Both the position numbers and the translations under genes were made by a program. The notes under the pieces are model-generated. The model saw nothing but the letters and a program-made list of their open reading frames with translations, was not told the origin of the DNA and did no database searches. From Rubrivivax sp. (GTDB lineage: Bacteria; Pseudomonadota; Gammaproteobacteria; Burkholderiales; Burkholderiaceae_C), in NCBI GenBank assembly GCA_024641965.1, contig JAHECC010000017.1, positions 1-41,704 of the forward strand: 41,704 nt of DNA. The letters run 5' to 3'. Shown here piece after piece: positions 17,828 through 26,658 of this stretch. Within the stretch, counting starts at the first letter, position 1; each line of letters begins with the position of its first letter.

Positions 17828-19926
17828 CCGCTGCGCCACTGCTTGTCGAACTGCTGGTGGAAGAGTTGCCGCCGAAGGCCCTGAACGCTTTGGGCGAAGC
17901 CTTCGCCGCGCTGCTCGCTGACGGCCTGAAGGCGCAGGGGCTGGCACCGGCAAGTGCCGCCTTCGCGGCCTTTGCCACGCCGCGCCGACTGGCCGTGCAG
18001 GTGGCCGACGTGGTGCCGCACGCTGCCGATCGTCAGGTGCAACACAAGTTGATGCCGGTGTCGGTGGCGCTGGACGCCGCTGGCCAGCCGACACAGGCCT
18101 TGCTGAAGAAACTGGCCGCACTTGGCGCTGCCGATACGCCCATCGAGCAACTGCAGCGACGGGGCGAAGGCAAGGGCGAGACGCTGTTCCTCGACAGCCG
18201 CGTGGTCGGTGCTACTCTGGCCGAGGGCCTGCAGAAGGCGCTCGACGATAGCCTGGCCAAACTGCCGATTCCCAAGGTGATGAGCTACCAACTGGCCGAT
18301 GGCTGGTCGAGTGTGACCTTCGTGCGCCCGGCGCATGGCCTGGTGGCCTTGCACGGCGATGCGGTGGTGGACGTGCAGGCGCTGGGTCTTCGCGCGACAC
18401 GCTGCACGCAGGGCCACCGCTTCGAAGCGGCCGTGCCGATGATCGAGCTGCGCGCTGCTGACAGCTATGCCGAGCAGTTGCATGGCGAAGGCGCGGTCAT
18501 CCCCGGCTTCGCCGAGCGCCGTGCCGAGATCGTGCGTCAGCTGCAAGCCGCAGCCGACGCACTGGGCCTGCGGCCGATCGACGACGAAGCCCTGCTCGAC
18601 GAGGTCGCCGGCCTGGTCGAGCGGCCGAATGTGCTGGGCTGCGCCTTCGACGAAGCCTTCCTGGACGTGCCCAGCGAGTGCCTGATCCTGACAATGAAGG
18701 CCAACCAGAAGTACTTCCCGCTGGTCGATGCCGCCGGCAAGCTGACGAACCGCTTCCTGGTGGTCAGCAACATCCGGCCCGCCGACCCGGCTGCCATCGT
18801 CGAAGGCAACCAGCGTGTGGTGCGACCGCGCCTGGCCGACGCCAAGTTCTTCTTCGACCAGGACCGCAAGCGCACGCTCGAATCGCGCGTGCCGGGGCTG
18901 GCCAAGGTGGTCTATCACGGCAAGCTCGGCACGCAAGGCGAACGGGTCGAACGTGTGCGCGCACTGGCGCAGGATATCGGCGAGATGCTGGGTGGCCCGG
19001 TGCTGGCCCAGGCCGCGGGCCGCGCCGCGCTGCTGGCCAAGGCCGATCTGGTGAGCGACATGGTGGGCGAGTTCCCCGAGCTGCAGGGCATCATGGGCGG
19101 CTACTACGCAAGCCACGATGGCGAGACCGAGGAGGTCGCCGAAGCCATTGAAGACCACTACAAGCCGCGCTTCGCCGGCGATGCGCTGCCGCGGCGCATG
19201 AGCGGCGTGGCGTTGGCGCTGGCCGACAAGTTGGAGACGCTGGCTGGGTTGTTCGGCATCGGCGCGCTGCCCAGCGGCGACAAGGACCCGTTTGCATTGC
19301 GTCGTCATGCCTTGGGCGTGATCCGCATGCTGATCGAGCGTGAACTGCCGCTCGACACGGAAGAACTCGTGCTGCGTGCATTCAAGGCCTTCGACCCCGC
19401 CCACGGCCAGGCGCAGGCTGAGCTGGCCTTGTTCCTGCGCGAGCGGCTGGTGGGCTACCTGCGCGATCTCGGCTACAGCGCGCAGGAGGTGGATGCGGTG
19501 CTCGAGTTGCGCCCGCCACGCTGGGCCGAGCTGCCCAAACGGCTGGCCGCGCTGCAGCGTTTCGCCGCCTTGCCCGAGGCGCCCGCGCTGGCGGCGGCCA
19601 ACAAGCGTGTCGGCAACATCCTCAAGAAGTCCGACGGCGCGGTGGGTGCCGAAGTGCGTGCCGCGCTGCTCGTCGATGCCGCCGAGTTGGCGTTGAGTGC
19701 CGACCTGCAGGCCGTGTCGTCGAAAGCCGATGCCGCCTTCGACGCGGGCGATCTCGAGGCCTCGTTGCAGGCACTGGCCGCGCTGAAAACGCCGGTCGAT
19801 GCCTTCTTCGACCAGGTGATGGTGAATGCGGACGACCCGGCATTGCGCGCCAACCGCCTGGCGCTGCTGTCGAAGCTGCATGCGGCCATGAACCGTGTGG
19901 CCGATCTTTCGCGGCTGGCGAACTGA
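17824..19926 (+). CDS. glyS: Glycine--tRNA ligase beta subunit
   Basis: Beta subunit of glycyl-tRNA synthetase, needed for tRNA recognition and activity with GlyQ. The 700-aa product has the family N-terminus LLVELLVEELPPKALNALGE, the core segments ATPRRLAVQV, TFVRPAHGLVALHGDAVVDV, FPLVDAAGKLTNRFLVVSNI, VRPRLADAKFFFDQDRK and FPELQGIMGGYYA, and a C-terminal anticodon-binding-like domain ending FFDQVMVNADDPALRANRLA. The length is normal. No good ribosome site precedes the ATG, which overlaps the vapC stop, so coupling to the toxin is probable. gmhB follows after 24 bases. Confidence 0.97.
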   Translation: MTAAPLLVELLVEELPPKALNALGEAFAALLADGLKAQGLAPASAAFAAFATPRRLAVQVADVVPHAADRQVQHKLMPVSVALDAAGQPTQALLKKLAALGAADTPIEQLQRRGEGKGETLFLDSRVVGATLAEGLQKALDDSLAKLPIPKVMSYQLADGWSSVTFVRPAHGLVALHGDAVVDVQALGLRATRCTQGHRFEAAVPMIELRAADSYAEQLHGEGAVIPGFAERRAEIVRQLQAAADALGLRPIDDEALLDEVAGLVERPNVLGCAFDEAFLDVPSECLILTMKANQKYFPLVDAAGKLTNRFLVVSNIRPADPAAIVEGNQRVVRPRLADAKFFFDQDRKRTLESRVPGLAKVVYHGKLGTQGERVERVRALAQDIGEMLGGPVLAQAAGRAALLAKADLVSDMVGEFPELQGIMGGYYASHDGETEEVAEAIEDHYKPRFAGDALPRRMSGVALALADKLETLAGLFGIGALPSGDKDPFALRRHALGVIRMLIERELPLDTEELVLRAFKAFDPAHGQAQAELALFLRERLVGYLRDLGYSAQEVDAVLELRPPRWAELPKRLAALQRFAALPEAPALAAANKRVGNILKKSDGAVGAEVRAALLVDAAELALSADLQAVSSKADAAFDAGDLEASLQALAALKTPVDAFFDQVMVNADDPALRANRLALLSKLHAAMNRVADLSRLAN

Positions 19927-19950
19927 TCATCGCAGCGGAAGGAGCCGACC

Positions 19951-20547
19951 ATGCAACCGATACCCAAGCTGATCATCCTCGGCCGCGACGGCATCCTCAA
20001 CGAGTTTCGCGAGGATCACATCAAGGCACCCGAGGAGTGGGTGGCCGTACCTGGCGCGTTGGAGGCCGTGTCGCGGCTGAACCATGCCGGTTGGCATGTG
20101 GTGGTGGCCACCAACCAGTCGGGGATCGGCCGCGGCATGATCGACATGGCGGCGGTCAACGCGGTGCACGCACACATGATGAGCAGCCTGAAGGCCCTGG
20201 GAGGGCGCATCGACGCGGTGTTTTTCTGCCCGCACACGCCGGAGGAAGCCTGCGACTGCCGCAAGCCGATGCCGGGCATGTTGCTCGACATCGGCCGCCG
20301 CTATGGCGTCGATCTGGCGCAAGTGCCGATGGTGGGCGACACCTTGCGCGACCTGAAGGCCGCCCAGGCGGCAGGCTGTGAGCCGCACCTGGTGCGCGTC
20401 GGCCGGGCCGCTGCTCTCGACGCAGCCCAGGTGGCCAGCCTGGCAGAACAGGTGCCGGGCACGATCGTGCATCGCGACCTGCTGGAAATGGCCGTGCACC
20501 TGCTGGAGCGCGACCATGTGCTCGATTCGCAGTCGGGCGTACTTTGA
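19951..20547 (+). CDS. gmhB: GmhB-type HAD phosphatase with a replaced nucleophile
   Basis: 198-aa HAD phosphatase of the D-glycero-beta-D-manno-heptose 1,7-bisphosphate 7-phosphatase family (LPS heptose synthesis). The zinc loop CPHTPEEACDCRKP, the NQSGIGRG motif and the GDTLRDLKAAQAAGC acid motif are intact. The first motif reads LIILGRDGILN: Gly11 stands where the nucleophilic Asp of DRDG is expected, while Asp13 is kept. The codon is GGC at 19981; GAC would restore Asp. As read, the protein should be catalytically impaired unless this is a sequence error. AAGGAG stands 7 bases before the ATG. It lies between glyS and plsC, an order I recall from other Burkholderiales. Confidence 0.85.
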   Translation: MQPIPKLIILGRDGILNEFREDHIKAPEEWVAVPGALEAVSRLNHAGWHVVVATNQSGIGRGMIDMAAVNAVHAHMMSSLKALGGRIDAVFFCPHTPEEACDCRKPMPGMLLDIGRRYGVDLAQVPMVGDTLRDLKAAQAAGCEPHLVRVGRAAALDAAQVASLAEQVPGTIVHRDLLEMAVHLLERDHVLDSQSGVL

Positions 20548-20571
20548 ATCTCGCCGCATGCGGCCGCTGAC

Positions 20572-21324
20572 ATGAAACGCGCGCTCTGGGCGCTGCGCTC
20601 GGCGGTGTTCGTGCTGTGGATGTTCGTCACCGTGGTGCCCATAGCCACGGCGGTGGTTGTCGCCTCGCTCTTCATCAGGGGCACGACGCTGTATTGGATG
20701 TGCATCAGCTGGCTGCGCCTGGTGATCTGGGGGGCGCGTGTCATCTGCGGCGTGCGCCACCGCATCCACGGCATGCACAACGTGCCCACTGCTGAAGAGG
20801 GGCTGCGCGCGGTGCTGCTGGCGTCGAAGCACCAGTCCACCTGGGAGACCTTCGCCTACCCGACGTTGATGTCACACCCGCTGTGCTACGTGTTCAAGAA
20901 GGAACTGCTGCTGATTCCCTTCTTCGGCTGGGCCATGGGCAAGCTGGACATGATCCATATCGATCGCAGCAAGCGCGCCGAAGCCTGGAACAGGGTGGCC
21001 GAGCAAGGGCGGCAGTTCATGAGCCAGGGCAACTGGGTCATCATGTTTCCCGAGGGCACGCGCAGCGAGCGCGGCCGGCAGGGCCAGTACAAGGCCGGCG
21101 CGGCGCGGCTTGCCATCACCACCGGCACGCCGATCGTGCCCATCGCCGTGGCCTCGGCGCGTTGCTGGCCACGCAAGAGCTTCCTGCTGCGACCGGGCGT
21201 GATCGACATCTCCATCGGTCCGCCGATTGCGGTGCAAGGGCGCAGGCCCGACGAACTGATGGTCGAGGTCGAAGCCTGGATCGAGGCCGAGATGCGCCGT
21301 ATCGACCCTCAGGCCTACGCCTGA
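20572..21324 (+). CDS. plsC: 1-acyl-sn-glycerol-3-phosphate acyltransferase
   Basis: Makes phosphatidic acid from lysophosphatidic acid at the inner membrane. The 250-aa product has an N-terminal hydrophobic segment (8-38) and probably a second one (48-62). The acyltransferase motifs follow: KHQSTWET (His with Glu at the usual Asp position of HX4D), VFKKELLLIPFFGWAM, and the FPEGTRSERG phosphate-binding motif near 160-170; IVPIAV is the fourth block. Glu in motif I is, to my knowledge, common in betaproteobacterial PlsC. It begins 24 bases after gmhB and is probably co-transcribed. Confidence 0.92.
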   Translation: MKRALWALRSAVFVLWMFVTVVPIATAVVVASLFIRGTTLYWMCISWLRLVIWGARVICGVRHRIHGMHNVPTAEEGLRAVLLASKHQSTWETFAYPTLMSHPLCYVFKKELLLIPFFGWAMGKLDMIHIDRSKRAEAWNRVAEQGRQFMSQGNWVIMFPEGTRSERGRQGQYKAGAARLAITTGTPIVPIAVASARCWPRKSFLLRPGVIDISIGPPIAVQGRRPDELMVEVEAWIEAEMRRIDPQAYA

Positions 21325-21357
21325 GCGGCGCTGACGCCGCCCTCTAGAATCCGCCGC

Positions 21358-22278
21358 ATGTCGCGTTGGCTTGCCCCCTGGAAGACGCTGCAGCGCTCGC
21401 TGTTCGACGAACCGGCTGAGCTTGCCGGCGAGGCGGCCGTCGCGTTGCCACCTGCGCCGCCCACGGATGCAAGCGCTTCACCCGGGCCGGTCGCACTGTT
21501 GCAGGAGCGTCTTTCAGGCGAGGTCTTCAGGCACCCGCGCGCGCAGCGCGACGTGCATCTGGATGGCCATCTGGTGGCCTACGAGATGCGTCGCGCGCGG
21601 CGGCGCAGCATCGGCTTCGTGGTCGGTGCCGAGGGCCTGACCGTCAGCATGCCGCGCTGGGTGGGCACGCGCGAACTCGAATCGGCGCTGCAGGAAAAGC
21701 GTGGCTGGATCCTGCGCAAGCTGCGCGAGCAGCGTGAACGCGAGGCGCGGCTGCTGTCGGCAAAGGTCCACTGGCGCGACGGCACCGGGCTGCCCTTCTT
21801 GGGTGACACCGTCATCATCGTGCTCGACCCGCGCGCCACCGGTGCAGTGCTGGATGCCGCGGGCGAAGGCTTGCCGGGCGTGCCGAGCCGATTGCTGCGT
21901 GTGGGCCTGCCGCACACGGCCATGCCCGAGCAGATCCGCGACGCCGCCCAGAGCTGGCTGCAGCGCCAGGCGCGGCGCGTATTCGAAGAGCGCTGCGCGC
22001 TCTTTGCCGAACGCCTGGGCGTGAGCGTGCGCCGTATCTCGCTGAGCTCGGCCGCGACGCGCTGGGGCAGCGCCAACGCCGACGGATCGATCCGCTTGAA
22101 CTGGCGGCTGGTTCACTTTGCGATGCCGATCATTGACTATGTCGTAACGCACGAACTTGCGCACCTGCGCGAGATGAACCACAGCCCCGCCTTCTGGGGT
22201 GTCGTGCGCTCGGTGCTGCCGGATTACGAGGACTCGCGCGCTGCATTGCGCCACGGCACCGTACCGGTGCTGGACTGA
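21358..22278 (+). CDS. YgjP-like (DUF45) zinc metallopeptidase
   Basis: 306-aa protein of the YgjP/SprT-like peptidase family. The N-terminal ~60 residues are low-complexity Pro/Ala-rich; the core carries RRSIGFVVGAEGLTVSMPRW, the LSSAATRWGSANADGSIRLN block and the zinc site HELAHLREMNHSPAFW (HExxH-type, with a downstream His) near 265-280. The substrate is unknown for most of the family. A TAGAAT element lies just upstream (21345-21350), with a short GC hairpin (21325-21340), so it may have its own promoter. It is the last gene of the glyQ-to-ygjP run and is convergent with the MBL gene. Confidence 0.85.
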   Translation: MSRWLAPWKTLQRSLFDEPAELAGEAAVALPPAPPTDASASPGPVALLQERLSGEVFRHPRAQRDVHLDGHLVAYEMRRARRRSIGFVVGAEGLTVSMPRWVGTRELESALQEKRGWILRKLREQREREARLLSAKVHWRDGTGLPFLGDTVIIVLDPRATGAVLDAAGEGLPGVPSRLLRVGLPHTAMPEQIRDAAQSWLQRQARRVFEERCALFAERLGVSVRRISLSSAATRWGSANADGSIRLNWRLVHFAMPIIDYVVTHELAHLREMNHSPAFWGVVRSVLPDYEDSRAALRHGTVPVLD

Positions 22279-22392
22279 GGCGAGACCGAAGGTTCTACCG
22301 AAGGGGGAGGATCGGTTTCGGCGCATTGCGGCGCTTTGTCCCCCCCAGGACCTGGCGCGCGAACCCTTTTGGCACACGCGGCCGCCAGCGGC

Positions 22393-22439
22393 GGTGGCCC
22401 ACTGCATTCAGCCAATTCCTATTCACTCCGTGGGCCACC
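22393..22439. repeat. 9-bp inverted repeat in a convergent intergenic gap
   Basis: GGTGGCCCA at 22393-22401 and TGGGCCACC at 22431-22439 are perfect inverted copies around a 29-base, AT-richer centre. The 238-base gap 22279-22516 otherwise contains only GC-rich patches and no gene. It could be a hairpin terminator for the two convergent genes or a remnant of a small mobile repeat; nothing decides between these. Confidence 0.35.
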
Positions 22440-22516
22440 CCCACGCCGGCGTTACCCGGCGCTGCAACATCGAGACCCACAACAGGGGCGCTGGGAGCGG
22501 CCGCCATGCGCCGAAT

Positions 22517-23590
22517 TCAGACCGCTGAAAAGCGCAATATCCCGTCGGCCCCGGACACTTGGGTCAATTGCCCGGCTGAGTGCAATGCATGTACATGCGC
22601 CACGGCCTCGCCCAGCGCAAAGGTGGTCTGGTGCATGTCCAGCTCTCGCTTGAACATCACCGGCATCAGCTCGGCGGCACTGTGCGGCGCACCCGCGCAG
22701 GCATGCAGCACTTCCGCAAAGCGCTCCTCGTGGTGCCCCGTCAACTGGTCGATGCGCCGGTGCAGACCGGTGAAGGGCTTGCCATGCGACGGCAGTACCA
22801 GGCTGTCCTGCGGCAATGCGCGCATCGCGGCGATCGACTCCAGATACAGCGGCAGCGGGTTCGCCTCGGGCTCTATGTCGTAGACGCTGATGTTGGTGGA
22901 AATGCGCGGCAACACCATGTCGCCGGAAATCAGCGTGTTCAACGCTTCGCAGTGCAATGCAATGTGCTCCGGCGCATGGCCATAACCGGCGATGCACCGC
23001 CATTCGTGTTCGCCGATGCGCAGCCGCATGCCGTCCATCAGCCGGCGAAACTGTTCCGGCACCTTCTTCACCATCGTGGCGTAGTAGTTCGAACGTGCGC
23101 GCACCCTGGCCAGCGCCGTGGGATCGTCGAGGCCGTGGCGCGCATAGAAGTCCGCCGCGCTGTGGCCGCTGTGTGCATCGCCGATGGCGGTGCTGGCCAC
23201 TCGCGCGGCGTTCCAGTCGGTGGCGCTGATCCACAGCCGGCAATTCCAGCGCTCGGTCAGCCAATGCGCCAGCCCGATGTGGTCAGGGTGCATGTGCGTG
23301 CAGATCACGCGCAGTACCGGCAGGCCCTGCAGTTCGTTGGCAAAGACCTGCTCCCAGGCGGCACGCGTCTCGTCGTTGTCGATGCCGCAGTCGACGATGG
23401 CCCAGCCTTCGCGCCGGCCTTCGGCCATGTCCTCGTGGTCGCGCAGCAGCCACAGGTTGATGTGGTCCAGCGCGAAGGGCAGGCGCATGCGCAGCCAGCG
23501 CACGCCTGGCGCGGCCGGCAGCGTGTGGCCGGTCTCGGGCAAGGTGTCGCCGAAGGCGTAGTGCAGTTCGCTTTCCTGGGCGTTGGCCAT
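22517..23590 (-). CDS. MBL-fold metallo-hydrolase (glyoxalase II-like)
   Basis: 357-aa metallo-beta-lactamase-fold protein with the metal motif THMHPDHIG (near residue 100), a later metal His in GYGHAPEHIALH, the LISGDMVLP segment with the bridging Asp, and PSHGKPFTG near the end. A C-terminal helical region (about 265-350) resembles LACTB2/glyoxalase II-type hydrolases and would shape substrate binding. No signal peptide. ATG 23590 is chosen; a GTG 11 codons upstream (23623) also opens the frame. The gene is divergent from aceK, 51 bases away. The substrate is unknown. Confidence 0.8.
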   Translation of the reverse strand: MANAQESELHYAFGDTLPETGHTLPAAPGVRWLRMRLPFALDHINLWLLRDHEDMAEGRREGWAIVDCGIDNDETRAAWEQVFANELQGLPVLRVICTHMHPDHIGLAHWLTERWNCRLWISATDWNAARVASTAIGDAHSGHSAADFYARHGLDDPTALARVRARSNYYATMVKKVPEQFRRLMDGMRLRIGEHEWRCIAGYGHAPEHIALHCEALNTLISGDMVLPRISTNISVYDIEPEANPLPLYLESIAAMRALPQDSLVLPSHGKPFTGLHRRIDQLTGHHEERFAEVLHACAGAPHSAAELMPVMFKRELDMHQTTFALGEAVAHVHALHSAGQLTQVSGADGILRFSAV

Positions 23591-23641
23591 GTGTGGGCTA
23601 CCATTTGATGTGAACGCAATCACCCCAGTCTAACCACGCCG

Positions 23642-25459
23642 ATGTTCCCTCACCGCCTGACGGACAGCCGCGCCTTCGGTGTCGCGCGTGCGATGCTCGA
23701 TGGCTTCAACCGCCACTACAGCCTGTTCCGCGAGGCCAGTGCGTCGGCCAAGGCGCGTTTCGAGACCTCCGACTGGCATGGCCAGCAACGCGCGCAGGCG
23801 CTGCGCATCGAGTTCTACGACAAGCGCGTGGACGAGTCGGCGCAGCGGCTGCAAAACGAGTTCGACGTCAGCAGCCTGTCGATGGATGGCTGGCAGCAGG
23901 TCAAGCTGCACTACATCGGCCTGCTGGTCGAACACCACCAGCCCGAGCTGGCCGAGACCTTCTTCAACTCTGTCACGGTCAAGCTGCTGCACCGCAGCTA
24001 CTTTCGCAACGACTTCATCTTTGTGCGCCCGGCCGTCAGCACCGAGTACATCGAAAACGACGAACCGGGGGCGCTGCCTACCTACCGCGCCTACTACCCG
24101 ACGCGCGATTCGATGCACAGCACGCTGATGCGCGTGGTCGACAACTTCCAGCTGCAGTGCCCTTTCGAGGACCTGGCGCGCGACATCGACCACGTGATGA
24201 ACGCGCTGCAGGAGCACATCGGGCTGCCGCTGGCGCAATGGACGCTGCGACCGAATTTCCAGCTGCAGGTGCTGTCGTCGCTGTTCTATCGCAACAAGGG
24301 CGCCTATGTCGTTGGCAAGATCGTCAATGGCTTCACCGAGTTGCCGCTCGCACTGGCCATCCTGCACACTGCCGACGGGCGTCTGGCCATCGACACGGCC
24401 ATGTTTCGCGAGGACGAACTGCTGATCCTGTTCAGCTTTGCGCGCGCGTACTTCATGGTCGACATGGACATCCCCAGCGCCTACGTGATGTTCCTGCGCG
24501 GCATGATGCCCCGAAAGGCACGCTCCGAGCTGTACAGCGCGCTGGGCCTGCAGAAGCAGGGCAAGAACATGTTCTACCGCGACTTCCTGCACCACCTGCA
24601 GCACTCGAGCGACAACTTCCGCATCGCGCCGGGCATCAAGGGCATGGTCATGCTGGTCTTCGACCTGCCCAGTTACCCCTATGTGTTCAAGGTCATCAAG
24701 GACTTCTACCCAGCGCCGAAGGACACCACGCGCGAGCAGATCAAGGGCAAGTACCTGCTGGTCAAGCAGCACGACCGCGTCGGGCGCATGGCCGACACGC
24801 TGGAATACAGCGACGTGCTGTTTCCGCACGCACGCTTCGAGCCCGAGCTGATCGACGAGCTGAAGCATTTCTGCCCCAGCCTGATCGAGGAGGATGGCGA
24901 TGCGCTGGTGATCCACCACGTCTACATCGAGCGGCGCATGATCCCGCTGAACATCTACCTGCAAGAGGCCACGCCCGAGCAGATCGAGAAGGCGGTGGTC
25001 GAGTACGGCAACGCCATCAAGGACCTGGTGGCGGCGAACATCTTCCCGGGCGACATGCTGTTCAAGAACTTCGGCATCACGCGCCACGGCAAGGTGGTGT
25101 TCTACGACTACGACGAGATCGAATACATCACCGACTGCAACTTCCGCCGCGTGCCCGAGCCGCGCACCGAGGAAGAGGAGATGTCCGGCGAGATCTGGTA
25201 CAGCGTGGGACCGCACGACGTGTTCCCCGAGACCTTTGCGCCCTTCCTGCTGGGCAACCCGGCGGTGCGAGAGCCCTTCATGAAGCACCACGCCGACCTG
25301 CTCGACGCGGAGTTCTGGCAAGGCCACAAGGAGCGCATCCTGGCCGGTCACGTGCATGATGTCTTTCCCTATGAGCTGAACAAGCGCTTCGCCCACATGC
25401 ACAAGCCGCCCGCCGCCGCCAAGCCACTGCCTGCGGCATTGCCCCAACCCGTTGCCTGA
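23642..25459 (+). CDS. aceK: Isocitrate dehydrogenase kinase/phosphatase
   Basis: Bifunctional enzyme that phosphorylates and dephosphorylates isocitrate dehydrogenase to split carbon between the TCA cycle and the glyoxylate shunt. The 605-aa product is collinear with AceK: a regulatory N-terminal domain, then a kinase-like domain ([20 protein letters not shown] for ATP binding, [32 protein letters not shown] containing the DFG-like metal site, near 480-500). The length is close to the usual 570-610. aceA and aceB are not in the window, so it is separated from the shunt genes it regulates. It is followed 11 bases later by a thiolase gene. Confidence 0.96.
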   Translation: MFPHRLTDSRAFGVARAMLDGFNRHYSLFREASASAKARFETSDWHGQQRAQALRIEFYDKRVDESAQRLQNEFDVSSLSMDGWQQVKLHYIGLLVEHHQPELAETFFNSVTVKLLHRSYFRNDFIFVRPAVSTEYIENDEPGALPTYRAYYPTRDSMHSTLMRVVDNFQLQCPFEDLARDIDHVMNALQEHIGLPLAQWTLRPNFQLQVLSSLFYRNKGAYVVGKIVNGFTELPLALAILHTADGRLAIDTAMFREDELLILFSFARAYFMVDMDIPSAYVMFLRGMMPRKARSELYSALGLQKQGKNMFYRDFLHHLQHSSDNFRIAPGIKGMVMLVFDLPSYPYVFKVIKDFYPAPKDTTREQIKGKYLLVKQHDRVGRMADTLEYSDVLFPHARFEPELIDELKHFCPSLIEEDGDALVIHHVYIERRMIPLNIYLQEATPEQIEKAVVEYGNAIKDLVAANIFPGDMLFKNFGITRHGKVVFYDYDEIEYITDCNFRRVPEPRTEEEEMSGEIWYSVGPHDVFPETFAPFLLGNPAVREPFMKHHADLLDAEFWQGHKERILAGHVHDVFPYELNKRFAHMHKPPAAAKPLPAALPQPVA

Positions 25460-25470
25460 AGGAGCCCGCC

Positions 25471-26649
25471 ATGTCCGAAGCCATCGTCATCGTCTCCGCG
25501 GCGCGCACGCCCATCGGCGGCATGCTGGGCGATTTCAGTTCGCTGGCCGCCTGGGAACTGGGCGCCGCGGCCATACAAGGCGCAGTTCGGCGTGCGGGTG
25601 TGCCCGGCGACAGCATCGACGAAGTGCTGATGGGCAACGTGCTGATGGCCGGCCAGGGCCAGGCCCCGGCGCGCCAGGCGATGCTCAAGGCCGGCCTGCT
25701 GCAGTCCACCGGCGCCGTCACACTGAACAAGATGTGTGGCTCGGGCATGCGCGCGATGATGTTCGCGCACGACATGCTTGCCGCCGGCAGCGCCTCGGTG
25801 ATGGTCGCCGGCGGCATGGAGAGCATGACCAACGCGCCGCACCTGATGTTCGCGCGCAAGGGCGTGCGCTACGGCGCAGCGAAGATGTTCGACCACATGG
25901 CGATGGACGGGCTGGAGGACGCCTACGAACGCGGCAAGGCGATGGGCGTGTTCGCCGAGCAATGTGTCGACAAGTACCGTTTCACGCGCGAGGCGCAGGA
26001 CCAGTTCGCCATCACCTCGACACTGCGCGCGAAGCTGGCCAACGAAGACGGCAGCTTCGACTGGGAGATCGAGCCGGTGAACGTGTCGGCCAAGGGCGGC
26101 GACAAGCGGGTCAAGCACGACGAGCAGCCCTTCAAGGCGCGGCTGGACAAGATCCCACACCTGCCGCCGGCCTTCGTCAAGGGTGGCACCGTCACCGCCG
26201 CCAACGCCTCGAGCATTTCCGATGGCGCCGCCGCGCTGGTGCTGATGCGCGAAAGCCGAGCGCGCGAACTGGGCGCCGAGCCGCTGGCGCGCATCGTCAG
26301 CCATGCCGTGCATGCGCAGGCGCCGGAGTGGTTCGCCACCGCGCCGGCCGGGGCCATCGAGAAGGCCTTGAAGAAGGCCGGTTGGGACGCCAAGCAGGTC
26401 GAGCTGTGGGAGGTGAACGAGGCCTTCGCTGCGGTGACCATGGCGGCAATGAGCGACTACCAACTGCCGCACGACATCGTCAACGTGCACGGCGGCGCCT
26501 GTGCGCTGGGCCACCCGATCGGCGCGTCGGGCGCGCGCATCGTCGTCACGCTGCTCGGCGCGCTGCGCCAACGCAACCTGAAGCGCGGCATGGCGGCGCT
26601 TTGCATCGGCGGCGGCGAGGCCACGGCGATGGCCATCGAGATGCTTTGA
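25471..26649 (+). CDS. phaA: Acetyl-CoA C-acetyltransferase (thiolase)
   Basis: Condenses two acetyl-CoA to acetoacetyl-CoA, or the reverse, for polyhydroxybutyrate synthesis or acetoacetate breakdown. 392 aa with the full thiolase triad Cys89 (NKMCGSGM), His348 (ALGHPIGASGAR) and Cys378 (LCIGGGEATA), identical in numbering and length to Zoogloea ramigera PhaA. AAGGAG precedes the ATG. The neighbours are aceK and a LysE exporter, not phaC or phaB, so the symbol reflects family and not proven role; atoB would be equally defensible. Confidence 0.93.
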   Translation: MSEAIVIVSAARTPIGGMLGDFSSLAAWELGAAAIQGAVRRAGVPGDSIDEVLMGNVLMAGQGQAPARQAMLKAGLLQSTGAVTLNKMCGSGMRAMMFAHDMLAAGSASVMVAGGMESMTNAPHLMFARKGVRYGAAKMFDHMAMDGLEDAYERGKAMGVFAEQCVDKYRFTREAQDQFAITSTLRAKLANEDGSFDWEIEPVNVSAKGGDKRVKHDEQPFKARLDKIPHLPPAFVKGGTVTAANASSISDGAAALVLMRESRARELGAEPLARIVSHAVHAQAPEWFATAPAGAIEKALKKAGWDAKQVELWEVNEAFAAVTMAAMSDYQLPHDIVNVHGGACALGHPIGASGARIVVTLLGALRQRNLKRGMAALCIGGGEATAMAIEML

Positions 26650-26658
26650 CGCGAGGCC

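Noticed and set aside
17407-19881. 824-codon minus-strand frame opposite vapC and glyS
   Set aside because: Same reason: shadow of a real gene with Gln/His/Arg-rich composition and no recognisable domain.
20850-20890. Glu instead of Asp in PlsC motif I as a loss of function
   Set aside because: HX4E appears, from memory, to be usual in betaproteobacterial PlsC, so it is not evidence of inactivation.
23630-25447. 605-codon minus-strand frame opposite aceK
   Set aside because: Shadow of AceK, no motif of its own.
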